Source: Phycicoccus sp. (GTDB lineage Bacteria > Actinomycetota > Actinomycetes > Actinomycetales > Dermatophilaceae). From it: a DNA stretch of 40,571 nucleotides. Under the pieces are notes generated by a model. It was not told the origin of the DNA. It worked only from the letters and a program-made list of their open reading frames with translations, and did no database searches. The position numbers and the translations under genes were made by a program. The stretch lies in contig JAGOME010000042.1 in assembly GCA_017993715.1 (NCBI GenBank), forward strand, positions 1 to 40,571. Direction: 5' to 3'. Numbering within the stretch: position 1 is the stretch's first letter; every line of letters begins with the position of its first letter. Positions 27,153 through 36,377 of the stretch are shown in pieces.

Positions 27153-27432
27153 TTAGTCCGCCCAACAAGAATCGGCGAACCGGCACTCAACTGCTGCCAC
27201 AGCGGGTGTCTGACAGATCCTGCTATCTCACATGTAAGGCCAACTGCAAGACCACGTGCAAGGGCTACGGCCAACTGCCGGTGGGGGGAGCCAGGTCGCG
27301 CGCCAATTCTGCCCTTTACGGTCGGCCCTGAGTGTCCTGGCTGCCGATTACCCACTCAGTCTTTGCCGTGGATGGGCGCGGTCTCGAAGACCCGAGCGGC
27401 CGCCCCCACGAACCCAGCGCGCGGCTCGACCG

Positions 27433-28230
27433 TCAAGTTGGCGAGAGTTCGCCTCCGAAGCGCTTGAGCGCATCGCGCATCGAGGCCGACGAAACCTGGG
27501 AGTAGATCTCCATCGTTAGGGCGATGCGGCTGTGGCGGAGGGGGCCATAGCGACGCGCGGGTGAATATCGAGGGCGACGAGGCGGCTGGCGCAGGTCCTC
27601 CGAGTTGAGTGGATGGGGACAACCGGCACGCCAACCTTCGCGGCCCGGAGATGAAAGTCGCGGTGAAAGTTGCGTGGGTCGACCGGATCGCCGAGCCGGG
27701 TCGTGAAGACCAAGCCGCAGTCGCCCCACATGTCGCCGGCTGCAAGCTGTCCGTCTGGCCTCCCCGACCCGGTGTCGCTCGGGCGCCCGCACCGCTATCT
27801 CCGGCAGCAGCAGCGGCGCGTCAGAGGATGGTGTCCTAGTGTGGCGCCGGAGCAGCGAGTGGTCGACGCGTTGGATCTTTCACGCGATGAGCGCCTCGCC
27901 CTGCTCGAGGTCGACGTCCTCCCAGGCCAGCCCGAGCATCTCCCCCACGGCGCAGCCCGAGCGTGAGCAGCAGGACGTACCCGGCGTACATCGGGTCGTG
28001 GTCCTCTCGCGCCGACTCGAGGAACGTCCGAGCCTGCTCGACGGTCCACACCGCCTGCTTCTTCGCACGGGGCATCGGCACCCGCACAAGCGCAGCTACG
28101 TTGCGGACAATCAGCTCCACGCCATTGCCCAGGTCAGCGCCCTGCGCAGCACACGCCACACCTGGTGGACCGTCCAGTCCGAGGCGACCTCATGGCAGAA
28201 GGCACCCAACGCGCAGCACTGCGACTCGGG
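27433..28230 (-). pseudogene. Degraded tyrosine recombinase (integrase)
   Basis: Minus-strand pieces in shifting frames line up as one tyrosine integrase: VWRVLRRALTWAM, then RAKKQAVWTVEQARTFLESA, YAGYVLLLTLGLR and GEMLGLAWEDVDLEQGEALI, then CGLVFTTRLGDPVDPRNFHR, IHSTRRTCASRLVALDIHPR and finally HSRIALTMEIYSQVSSASMR, ending GGELSPT. The HxxR motif and the catalytic Tyr (EIYSQV) are visible. At least four frameshifts or stops break it, so it is inactive. It marks the 25.3-28.6 kb segment as an old integrated element beside tRNA-Ala. The upstream limit is approximate. Confidence 0.8.
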
Positions 28231-28309
28231 CAAGTCGCCCTGGTCTGTCTCAGCCCGCTTCCTTGACCCGATCGCAGGTCGGGGCGCTGCAGGATGGCAA
28301 GCTCGTAGC

Positions 28310-28564
28310 ATGGCATCAAAGAGCGAGCTCATGGATTGGACGGAAGAGGCCCTCACTCAGCTGGGCGGGGAAGGCTCGGTCGTTGAGGTCTGCAGGGTTG
28401 TTTGGGATCGACATGAGGGTGACCTCAGGTCGTCCGATGACCTGTTCTATACCTGGCAGTACGACATCCGCTGGGCTGCAACGAAGCTGAGGAAGGCCGG
28501 CCGGCTGGAGGCGCATGATGTCAGTTCCGGAAACCGCGCACCCTGGAGGCTCGCAAGGCCCTGA
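28310..28564 (+). CDS. Small winged-helix (Mrr N-terminal-like) protein
   Basis: This encodes 84 residues from ATG at 28310. The pattern LMDWTEEALTQLGGEGSVVE, then a Trp and acidic stretch, then FYTWQYDIRWAATKLRKAGR and a closing PWRLA resembles the stand-alone Mrr_N-like winged-helix domain found in restriction and mobile-element contexts. It is a complete single domain and probably binds DNA. No methylase or nuclease partner is adjacent. The 184-bp gap to 28749 holds no further gene. Confidence 0.6.
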   Translation: MASKSELMDWTEEALTQLGGEGSVVEVCRVVWDRHEGDLRSSDDLFYTWQYDIRWAATKLRKAGRLEAHDVSSGNRAPWRLARP

Positions 28565-28748
28565 TCGGGACGATCTGGCGTGATGGTGGATGCCTCGCGA
28601 GGCAGGCCGTGGGCCAAAACGTCTCGTTTCCTGGACAGCCGCGGTGAGCGAGCAGATGACCGCGACGGTCTGTGTCGCCAGGTACGCGCGGGTGGCGGCC
28701 GGCTGATCGCCCGCACGCTGGACCACGGCGACTGATTGACTGGGCGGC

Positions 28749-30215
28749 ATGCCCGAGCCCACCGAGGTCCAGCGCCTAGTCGCGCAGTTCATGGCCGGCG
28801 CCAGCCCGGAGCAGCACCGCGCCCTGCTCGACGCCGTGATGAACGGCCAGCTCACCAACAGGTTCGACCCCTTCCCCGCACCCGAGGAGCCGACCCTCCT
28901 CCCGATCCCCGAGCAGACCCGCGGCTTCCGCCTCCGCCTGGACCTCCTCGGCACCACACCGCCCGTCTGGCGGCGCCTCGAGCTGCCCGGCGACCTCACC
29001 CTGGACCGGCTGCACGACGTGATCCAGGCCGCGATGGGCTGGACCAACAGCCACCTTCATCGCTTCCGCACCGCGTCGGACCGTCGAATGCCCTACTTCG
29101 TCACGGCATTCGACATCGACGAAGGCGAGGAAGGCCTCCTCGAGGACGGCATTCGGCTCGACCAACTCGTCGCCACGAAAGGCGACGCCCTCTGGTACGA
29201 GTACGACTTCGGCGATGGCTGGGACCATCGGCTCACAATCGAAGCCGTCCTCGACGACCCCCCGGCACCCACCTGCACAGCCGGCCGGCTGGCCTGCCCG
29301 CCCGAGGACTGCGGCGGGATCGGCGGCTATCAGGTGATGGCGACCTGGGTCCGTGGTGGCCGCACCGACGAGCTCCTCCCCGACGTCTTCGACACCGCCG
29401 AACATGCCCTGGAGTGGCTTCCGCGCGACTGGGATCCGGACGCGTTCGACGTCGAGGAGACGAATGCCGCCGTCGTCGGCAGCGTCGCCGAGCCGGTGGC
29501 CGTGTCGGGCGAGCTGGCCCAGGTGAGCGAACAGTTCGACCGCCAGGGAATCCGGGTCCTGCGCCACCTCCTCGCTCGTCCGGAGTCCCATGGGACGACG
29601 CAGGTGACCGACGAGGAGGCGGCGCGGATCACCGAGCCCTACCGGCTGCTCCTCGAGATCATCGGCGACGGTGTCACGCTGACCTCGGCGGGGTACCTGC
29701 CGCCCGTCGTCGTGCGCGAACTCGCGGACCGCAGCGGCGTCTCGACCTGGTGGTACGGCCTGCTCAACCGCGAGGATCAGACCCGCCCCATCGCCGACCT
29801 GCGGGACGCGGCACGCGCGCTCGGGTTGATCACGCTGCGCAAGGGCCGGCTCACCCCGACGGCAGCTGGCCGTCGCGCACGCACCGACCCACAGGCGCTG
29901 TGGCGGCACATCGTCGGGCGGCTCCCTCTGGGTCGCGAGGGGGTCGAGCGGCTTGCTGGGTGGTTCGCCCTGGCGACCGTGGGCGGCGCGACCCCACGCC
30001 CGCAGCAGGAGCCCGACGTGAGCACGCTGCTCCTCCTCGCCGGGTGGCGCGATGGCAATGGCTATTCGCCGCCGGCCGGCTGGACCCTGACCCTGGCCGT
30101 CCTTGACCACCTCGACGGAGGCATCCGTGAGGGATACCGCCGCCCCGTTGAGGTGGATCCGGCGGTCGCGGCGACGGCACGCGCGGTGATCCACTGCGAC
30201 GGACGTCGTGGGTGA
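28749..30215 (+). CDS. Plasmid pRiA4b ORF-3-like protein
   Basis: This encodes 488 residues from ATG at 28749. Residues about 58-240 form the PRiA4_ORF3 domain (FRLRLDLLGTTPPVWRRLEL, LHDVIQAAMGWTNSHLHRF, YEYDFGDGWDH, CPPEDCGGIGGY). A long C-terminal region of about 200 residues is helical and helix-turn-helix-like in places (GLITLRKGRLTPTAAGRRA). The function is unknown; the domain occurs in plasmid, phage and chromosomal proteins. Four dispersed octamer or heptamer sites lie in it, so unlike the island to its left it looks long resident. Its stop lies inside a strong terminator hairpin. Confidence 0.8.
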   Translation: MPEPTEVQRLVAQFMAGASPEQHRALLDAVMNGQLTNRFDPFPAPEEPTLLPIPEQTRGFRLRLDLLGTTPPVWRRLELPGDLTLDRLHDVIQAAMGWTNSHLHRFRTASDRRMPYFVTAFDIDEGEEGLLEDGIRLDQLVATKGDALWYEYDFGDGWDHRLTIEAVLDDPPAPTCTAGRLACPPEDCGGIGGYQVMATWVRGGRTDELLPDVFDTAEHALEWLPRDWDPDAFDVEETNAAVVGSVAEPVAVSGELAQVSEQFDRQGIRVLRHLLARPESHGTTQVTDEEAARITEPYRLLLEIIGDGVTLTSAGYLPPVVVRELADRSGVSTWWYGLLNREDQTRPIADLRDAARALGLITLRKGRLTPTAAGRRARTDPQALWRHIVGRLPLGREGVERLAGWFALATVGGATPRPQQEPDVSTLLLLAGWRDGNGYSPPAGWTLTLAVLDHLDGGIREGYRRPVEVDPAVAATARAVIHCDGRRG

Positions 30216-30252
30216 ACTGGCTGGGGCCATGACCCCACCTAGTTCACCCACG
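30207..30252. terminator. Bidirectional terminator hairpin
   Basis: CGTGGGTGAACT (30207-30218) pairs perfectly with AGTTCACCCACG (30241-30252), and TGGGG/CCCCA (30222-30226/30233-30237) continues inside. The stop codon of the pRiA4b-like gene is within the left arm. The convergent ROK gene ends 22 bp away, so it should serve both. Confidence 0.8.
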
Positions 30253-30273
30253 AGCCCGGTCAGACCAAGAAAG

Positions 30274-31362
30274 TCAGACGCGCGCCAGTAGCCGGGCACG
30301 CGCCATCGCCAGGGCATGAGCCCGAGCTCCGCGGAGGGACGCTTCGTGCGTGACCCGCGGCCCGTCGAGGATCACGCGGTGCGGCATTCGTTGCGACACA
30401 ACGCCTCCCACGGCCGCCGTCAACGCAGGATCGGCGCCCCACGGCCCCGACAGCACGACCAACCCCGGGTCCAGCAGCGTCGCACACGTCATCACCACCC
30501 CCGCCACCGCGGCCACCACCTCGGGGTCGGTCAGCCGTGCGCGCACCCGCTCGGCATCGAGCGCACTGGTCCCCGGGACCGTCAGCCCGAATGCCGCCAG
30601 CGCCTCGAACAGCGTCATCGACCGCCCCCCCGGCCCGACGGTCAGCACCTGGGCGATCTCGCCCGCCAGCCCCCGCGCGCCCTGCACCGGCCGGCCGTTG
30701 TCGACCAGCGCCGCACCGAGACCGGCACCGAGATAGAGCTGGAGGAATGCCGTGCGCTCACCATCCGCGGCGCGCGCCGCGAGCTCGGCCATCGCGGCCC
30801 AGGCGACATCGTTGTCGATGACCCCCTGAGGGCCGACCACCTCGGCCAGCGACCCCCCATCAAGGACGAACGGCGACGGCTCGATCCGCACGATCTCGCT
30901 CGTGCGCACATCGATAGGCGCCGCCACGCTGAGCACCCGCGCGGGCACGGCATCCCCAGCTCGCTCCTGCGCTCTCGACATCAGTTCAGCGACAACGCTA
31001 TTCAATGCAGCAGTGGTGGTCGTCAGTCCGATCGGCTCGGTCAGCCGGGCCACGAGCGGCGAGGCCCCCAGGGTCGCGTCGAGCAACTCGACGATGACCG
31101 CACCCGGGCCGGCGTGGACGGCCAATCCGAATGCCGCCCCGGGCGCCACCTGGCAGTAGGTCCCCGATCGCCCGCGCCCGCCCGTCTGGCGACCGGCCTC
31201 GACGACGAGCCCGAGCTCGGTAAGGCGGCGCACGCTCTCCGAGGCGGTCGGTCGAGAGATGCCCACCAGGCCAGCGATCTCCGCGCGGGTCAGCTGCCCC
31301 GCGCCCAGGAGTGCCGTGAGGACCGATTCATCGGTGGCGCGCCGGACGAGATCGACGTCCAT
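30274..31362 (-). CDS. ROK-family transcriptional regulator
   Basis: This encodes 362 residues from ATG at 31362. The N-terminal winged helix has LTRAEIAGLVGISRPTASES (about 24-43). A sugar-kinase-like ROK domain follows (FLQLYLGAGLGAALVDNGRP, GARGLAGEIAQV). The usual Cys-rich zinc motif of ROK proteins is absent. It is probably a sugar-responsive repressor of an unidentified target. An imperfect palindrome lies 120 bp upstream. Confidence 0.88.
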   Translation of the reverse strand: MDVDLVRRATDESVLTALLGAGQLTRAEIAGLVGISRPTASESVRRLTELGLVVEAGRQTGGRGRSGTYCQVAPGAAFGLAVHAGPGAVIVELLDATLGASPLVARLTEPIGLTTTTAALNSVVAELMSRAQERAGDAVPARVLSVAAPIDVRTSEIVRIEPSPFVLDGGSLAEVVGPQGVIDNDVAWAAMAELAARAADGERTAFLQLYLGAGLGAALVDNGRPVQGARGLAGEIAQVLTVGPGGRSMTLFEALAAFGLTVPGTSALDAERVRARLTDPEVVAAVAGVVMTCATLLDPGLVVLSGPWGADPALTAAVGGVVSQRMPHRVILDGPRVTHEASLRGARAHALAMARARLLARV

Positions 31363-31481
31363 GGTCGCTCCTTCGTCTCAAGCCCGACGGCATCACGCGT
31401 CGAGGTCAGCGCCCGGGACACATTTCTCAACCTGATCGGTGCGCGACGGACACGCCTGCCGGGGGCACACGGCATTCTAAA

Positions 31482-31494
31482 TTAAGGTTCCTAA
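31482..31494. promoter_or_regulatory. Possible ROK operator
   Basis: TTAAGGTTCCTAA is an A+T-flanked near-palindrome in the gap between the ROK gene start and the PucR-type gene stop. It stands out from the G+C-rich background and could be the autoregulatory site or part of the promoter of the ROK gene. Confidence 0.3.
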
Positions 31495-31572
31495 CCAAAG
31501 CGGCGCGGGACCCCCCACCCGTGACCATCGTCGCGGCAGAGATCCCGGCACGGGGCTGCCGGATCCGACGCG

Positions 31573-32763
31573 TTAGGCGACCGTCCGCGTGGCCCGCTCG
31601 GCCTCCGCGGCCAGCACCAGCTCGACCAGCGCGTGGGGCTCGGTGACCGAGCGCCCGGTCAGCTCCTCGAGCCGCTTGAGGCGGTGGCGGACGGTGTTGG
31701 CATGGCAGTACAGAGCCCCGGCGGCGCGGCTGGCCGACCCGCCGTGCTCGACCCAGGTCAGCAGGGTGCCCAAGAGGCGGTCTCGCTCCCAGTCGGGCAG
31801 GGCCGTCACTCGCCCGAGCACCGTGGCCTGCAGGCGGCGCGCCACCGCCGGTGAGCCGATGGCGGCCACCGTCACGAGGCGCTCGTCGAGCACCGCGACG
31901 GGGCTATCCGGGCTTGCGGAGCGGGCCGCGATGCGGGCCAGACGCTGCGCATCTCGGGCCTCGGCCAGTCCGGAGTGCACCGGGCTGACCCCGATCGGCA
32001 GTCGACCTCGGCCACGCAACGCGGAGACCAGGACACCCATCTCCCGGTCATCACCGACATGGACCAGCCCAACTTGCTCGTCGTGGCGCAGCGCCCAGGC
32101 GGAGTGCAGGGAATGCCCCTCGAGCCACTCCCGTGCCCCCGTCAGGGCGTGTCGCCCCGGCTGCGGGAGGGCCGCGACGACCACGACGATCGGGCGGTTG
32201 GGGGACAGCCCAAGGATTGCCGCTGCCTCCCAGATGGACACCTGGTCGGACATGCTCCCATCGAGCACTGCGCCGACCAGCGCCGACCGCTCCGCCTCCC
32301 GCTCGGTGACCTTGCGGGTGAGGACTTCGCGGTAGGCGCTGGCCATGGCCTCGAGGAAGTCGGTCTGGGCGCGCCAGACTTCGGCGGCCGCGATGACGAC
32401 CTCCTCGGCAGCCAGACCTCGGGTCAGAGCGAGGGCGGCGATCTGCTCCCACAGCCAGCGGGCCCCGGTCGTGTACGCCGCCATGAGGTCGGGCAGCGGC
32501 ACCCCCTGGTCGGCGCGGACACGTCCGGTCTCGGCCGCCACCTCGGGGTTGAGCACGTCCGACTCCGCGAGCGACGTGGCGATGAAGTGGATGTGCTCGG
32601 TACACGACTGCGCCACGACGGTCGGGTCGATCACCCCTGTCCGGTAGGCCTCCACCGACGACGCGATGTGTCCGGCCATCGCCTGACCGAGCTGCGCCTT
32701 GCGGGTCAGGAGCTCCCGAGCGACGTCGGACAGGACGGGACGCTGCGGTGGGTCCACACTCAT
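31573..32763 (-). CDS. PucR/CdaR-family transcriptional regulator
   Basis: This encodes 396 residues from ATG at 32763; the frame continues upstream but family-like sequence starts here. The N-terminal half is helical (RsbR/RsbT-like; FIATSLAESDVLNPEVAAET). The central GGDEF-like CdaR segment (PIVVVVAALPQPGR) is followed by a C-terminal HTH_30 domain with LLGTLLTWVEHGGSASRAAG and LYCHANTVRHRLKRLEELTG, the signature of PucR/CdaR regulators. It is divergent from the lipid operon, 117 bp away, and is its most likely local regulator. The effector is unknown. Confidence 0.88.
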   Translation of the reverse strand: MSVDPPQRPVLSDVARELLTRKAQLGQAMAGHIASSVEAYRTGVIDPTVVAQSCTEHIHFIATSLAESDVLNPEVAAETGRVRADQGVPLPDLMAAYTTGARWLWEQIAALALTRGLAAEEVVIAAAEVWRAQTDFLEAMASAYREVLTRKVTEREAERSALVGAVLDGSMSDQVSIWEAAAILGLSPNRPIVVVVAALPQPGRHALTGAREWLEGHSLHSAWALRHDEQVGLVHVGDDREMGVLVSALRGRGRLPIGVSPVHSGLAEARDAQRLARIAARSASPDSPVAVLDERLVTVAAIGSPAVARRLQATVLGRVTALPDWERDRLLGTLLTWVEHGGSASRAAGALYCHANTVRHRLKRLEELTGRSVTEPHALVELVLAAEAERATRTVA

Positions 32764-32880
32764 GTTCACGACATTAGTGGCGGGGACCAATCCTCCGGAC
32801 CACCCGCGGGTTGGGCCACTGTGAGCAGGCATCAACGTTGTCCGGCAGAACAATGACACGCGACCATCCTGCCGCGAATC

Positions 32881-34392
32881 ATGTCGCCCATGACGAACCT
32901 TGCCCAGCTGCTCGCCACCTCCGCCGAGGCTCACCCGACTCGCCCCGCCATCCGGATGGACGCCCACGTCCTGACGTATGCCGAGCTCGAGGCGGCGACC
33001 GGAGCTGTTGCAGCGATCCTGCACCAGCATGGCCTGACCACGGGCGATCGGGTCGGGGTCATGCTCCCCAACATCCCGGCATTCGCGGCCATCAGCTACG
33101 GAGTCCTGCGCATGGGTGGGGTCGTCGTCCCCATGAACCCCTTGCTCAAAGATCGCGAGGTCGCCTACTACCTGAGCGATTCCGGCGCCAAACTCATCTT
33201 CGCCTGGGCGGGCGTGCAGGACAGTGCGATCGCGGGCGCGCAGACAGCCGGAGCGACGTGCGAGATCGTCACTCCCGGCGAGTTCGAGGCCCGGCTGGCG
33301 GCGACGACCCCTGACCTAGAGCTGGTCGACCGCGCCGACGACGACACCGCCGTCATCCTCTACACCTCGGGCACGACCGGCCAGCCCAAGGGCGCCGAGC
33401 TGACGCACGCGGCCCTGAACAGCAACCGCGAGATCGCCGCCCGTACCCTGATCGCCCTTTCCCCGGACGACGTGGTCATGGGGTGCCTGCCGCTCTTCCA
33501 CGTCTTCGGTTTCACGGCAGGACTGAATGCCACCCTGGGCGCCGGGGGCTGCCTCACGCTGATCCCGAGGTTCGATCCGATTGCCGCCCTCTCGGTCATC
33601 GAGCGTGACCGGGTCACCATCTTTGAGGGTGTCCCGACGATGTTCGCCGCCCTCAACCAGGCGGTGGCCGGGGGCGTCGTCGCCGACACCTCATCGATGC
33701 GGGTCAGCGTCAGCGGTGGCTCGGCGATGCCGCCAGCGGTGCTGCACGCCTTCGAGGAGACCTTTGGCTGCGTCGTCCTCGAGGGCTACGGCCTGTCCGA
33801 GACCTCGCCGGCGGTGTCGTTCAACCATCCCGACCGGGAGCGCAAGCCTGGGTCCATCGGCACGCCCATCGAGGGGGTACAGATGCGGCTCGTTGATGAC
33901 GCCGGACTGGAAGTGAGCGACGGCGCCGTCGGGGAGATCCAGGTCAAGGGCCCCAACGTCATGAAGGGCTACTGGGGCCGCCCGACCGAGACCGCCGCCG
34001 CCCTGTCGGCCGACGGCTGGTTCAGCACCGGTGACCTCGCCGAGCGCGATGAGGACGGCTACTACACGATCGTCGACCGCAAGAAGGACCTCATCATCCG
34101 CGGCGGCTACAACGTCTACCCGCGCGAGATTGAGGACGTGCTGTATGAGCACCCGGGCATCGCCGAGGCCGCGGTGGTGGGCCTGCCGCACGACACGCTC
34201 GGTGAGGAGGTCGGCGCCGTGATCAGCCTCAAGCCCGGCGCGCAGGCCACCCCGGAGGAGATCATCGCCTTCGTGCGCGAACGGGTCGCCGCCTACAAGT
34301 ACCCGCGGACGGTGTGGATCTGGGACGCCCTACCCAAGAGCGCCACCGGCAAGATCCTGCGGCGCGAAGTGCGCCCCAGCGCCACGTCGTGA
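32881..34392 (+). CDS. Long-chain fatty-acid-CoA ligase
   Basis: This encodes 503 residues from ATG at 32881 (ATG at 32890 equally possible). ANL-superfamily motifs appear in order: P-loop YTSGTTGQPKGAELTH (about 161-176), VLEGYGLSETSP, GWFSTGDLAERDEDGYY, DRKKDLIIRGGYNVYPREIE and the catalytic Lys in PKSATGKILRRE. It activates fatty acids to acyl-CoA with ATP. The downstream acyltransferases use acyl donors, so it probably supplies them. It overlaps plsB by GTGA. Confidence 0.93.
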   Translation: MSPMTNLAQLLATSAEAHPTRPAIRMDAHVLTYAELEAATGAVAAILHQHGLTTGDRVGVMLPNIPAFAAISYGVLRMGGVVVPMNPLLKDREVAYYLSDSGAKLIFAWAGVQDSAIAGAQTAGATCEIVTPGEFEARLAATTPDLELVDRADDDTAVILYTSGTTGQPKGAELTHAALNSNREIAARTLIALSPDDVVMGCLPLFHVFGFTAGLNATLGAGGCLTLIPRFDPIAALSVIERDRVTIFEGVPTMFAALNQAVAGGVVADTSSMRVSVSGGSAMPPAVLHAFEETFGCVVLEGYGLSETSPAVSFNHPDRERKPGSIGTPIEGVQMRLVDDAGLEVSDGAVGEIQVKGPNVMKGYWGRPTETAAALSADGWFSTGDLAERDEDGYYTIVDRKKDLIIRGGYNVYPREIEDVLYEHPGIAEAAVVGLPHDTLGEEVGAVISLKPGAQATPEEIIAFVRERVAAYKYPRTVWIWDALPKSATGKILRREVRPSATS

Positions 34393-36377
34393 CCCGTCGC
34401 GCCCTGCCCTGGATGGACGCCCGGCCGCACCCCCGGAACATCCTGCGTCAAGAACCCTTCGCCTCGGCGTTGCATCGCTACGCCGCAGACCACGGCCAGT
34501 CGGACGCGGCCGTGCACGCCGAGGCGGAGTCCCTGCTTGACCAGATGTTGGCGTCCCATCGCCAACGGATCGTCGCGGCCTGGTCCGGCTTTGGCCGGTG
34601 GATGCTGCGGGCACACGACGTGGTCATCGACGAAGAGCAGATCGTCGCTCTGCGCGCCCTCGACCGCACGTCCAGTTTGGCGTTCGTCTTCTCCCACCGG
34701 TCCTATCTCGACGGGCTCGTCCTGCCGCTCGCCCTGGCCAGCCGCCGGTTCAGCGCCACCTACACGGTGGGTGGCGCCAACTTGGACCTCCCGGTGTTCG
34801 GGCAGCTCGCGAGTCAGAGCGGGATGATCTTCATCCGCCGGTCGGTGCGCGACTCCGCCCTCTATCGGATCATCCTGCGCAACTACATCGCGCTGCTGGC
34901 CCGCCGCGGTGAGAACCTCGCCTGGTCTATCGAGGGCGGGCGGACGCGCACCGGCAAGCTTCGTCCCCCGACGCATGGCCTGCTGCACTATCTCGCGTTG
35001 GCCGTCGACGACGCCCCCTCCACCTCGGTCCACGTCGTCCCCGTGTCCATCGTCTACGACCAGCTCCATGAGGTCCCGCGGATGACGGGCGAGGCTCGGG
35101 GGCTGGCCAAGCGCCCCGAGGATCTGGCGTGGCTGGTGTCTATGGCGCGCTCGCAACGCCGTCGGCTGGGCCGGGCCTATCTGAGTTTTGGGACGCCGAT
35201 CCCGCTGCGGGAGAGGCTGACCGAGCTGCGATCCGAAGGCGTTGACGAGTCCCAGCTCGTCGAGCGGATCGCGTTGGACGCCAGTCACCGGATCAATCGG
35301 GTCACCGCGGTGACGGTGACGGCCGTCGTCTGCCTGGCGGTGCTCGGTGCCGATCGCGCGTTGACCTTCGACGAGGTGCTTCAGACTGTGTCGCCGCTCG
35401 CCGACTACATCGTCGCGCGCGGCTGGCCCGTTGCGGGCGGGGCCACCTTGACCGATCGCTCGACGATCCGGCGCGCGTTGCACGAGCTCGTGGACTCCGG
35501 TGTCGTCGACGTGTACGAAGGCGGCGCCGAGTCGGTCTGGCAGGTGGCGCAGGGCCAGCACCTCGTGGCGGCGTTCTATCGCAACACCCTCATCCACTTC
35601 CTCGTCGACCGGGCCATCTCCGAGGTGGCCCTGATCGAGGCCGAGCGCAGCGGCGAGGTGGCCGACCGGACGCCGTCCGAGAGGCTGCCGTCCGACCGGA
35701 CGCCGTCCACCCTGGTGCCGTCCGCTCGAGCGTCGTCCACGCCGACGCTGCCCGATCTCGATCCCCTTGATATCGCGTGGAGACAGGCCCTCGCCCTGCG
35801 GGATCTGTTCAAGTTCGAGTTCTTCTTCCCGCGCCGACGGGACTTCGAGACCGACCTCCTGGACGAGCTGACAACCTTGGCCCCGGGTCGCACGGCCCAG
35901 CAAGCCACTGCCGAGGCGACCGCCGTCCTGGCAGAGTCCTCGCTCTTCGTCGGCCATCACGTGCTCCGCCCCTTTGTCGATGCCTACTCGCTGCTCGCCG
36001 ATCGGCTCTGCCTGGCCGGTGGCGCGGATATCGTTGGCGCAGAGCGGGAGGAGCTGCTCCAGGAGTCGCTCCGACTCGGCGAGCAGTGGATCCGTCAACG
36101 CCGCATCGCCAGCGCAGAGTCCCTCTCGCTTGAGCTGCTACGGACCGGGCTCAAGCTCGTCGACCACCGCGGCCTGCTCACCGTGGACCAGAACGCAGAC
36201 CTGGACCTGGCGCCGGCCGATGAGCCAGCCGCCCGGGCCGATCTGGCCGCGCGGCGCACGGCATTCCGAGATGAACTGGCCCGCCTCGATGGTGACCTGG
36301 CCACGCTTGCCGCTCTCGCACAACGCACATCGACGACCGGCGGGTCGGACACAGAGGTCCGCGATGGAGCTCGCTGA
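34389..36377 (+). CDS. plsB: Glycerol-3-phosphate 1-O-acyltransferase (PlsB family)
   Basis: This encodes 662 residues from GTG at 34389. Acyltransferase motif I FSHRSYLDG (His103, Asp108), motif II GMIFIRRS, motif III IEGGRTRTGKLRPP (181-194) and motif IV VVPVSIVYDQLHEV are all present. It makes lysophosphatidate from glycerol 3-phosphate and acyl-CoA at the membrane. The C-terminal half matches PlsB rather than PlsC. A Ser/Pro/Arg/Thr low-complexity stretch (about 425-455) interrupts it. The neighbours match the Mycobacterium tuberculosis plsB2 (Rv2482c) cluster in kind. Confidence 0.93.
   Translation: MTRRALPWMDARPHPRNILRQEPFASALHRYAADHGQSDAAVHAEAESLLDQMLASHRQRIVAAWSGFGRWMLRAHDVVIDEEQIVALRALDRTSSLAFVFSHRSYLDGLVLPLALASRRFSATYTVGGANLDLPVFGQLASQSGMIFIRRSVRDSALYRIILRNYIALLARRGENLAWSIEGGRTRTGKLRPPTHGLLHYLALAVDDAPSTSVHVVPVSIVYDQLHEVPRMTGEARGLAKRPEDLAWLVSMARSQRRRLGRAYLSFGTPIPLRERLTELRSEGVDESQLVERIALDASHRINRVTAVTVTAVVCLAVLGADRALTFDEVLQTVSPLADYIVARGWPVAGGATLTDRSTIRRALHELVDSGVVDVYEGGAESVWQVAQGQHLVAAFYRNTLIHFLVDRAISEVALIEAERSGEVADRTPSERLPSDRTPSTLVPSARASSTPTLPDLDPLDIAWRQALALRDLFKFEFFFPRRRDFETDLLDELTTLAPGRTAQQATAEATAVLAESSLFVGHHVLRPFVDAYSLLADRLCLAGGADIVGAEREELLQESLRLGEQWIRQRRIASAESLSLELLRTGLKLVDHRGLLTVDQNADLDLAPADEPAARADLAARRTAFRDELARLDGDLATLAALAQRTSTTGGSDTEVRDGAR

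Noticed and set aside
25337-28748. Attachment-site duplication of the tRNA-Ala 3' end
   Set aside because: I looked for a repeat of the tRNA 3' sequence near the far end of the island and saw none, so integration at this tRNA is only suggested by position.
34293-36098. Long minus-strand frame opposite plsB
   Set aside because: Antisense shadow of a gene with all PlsB motifs.
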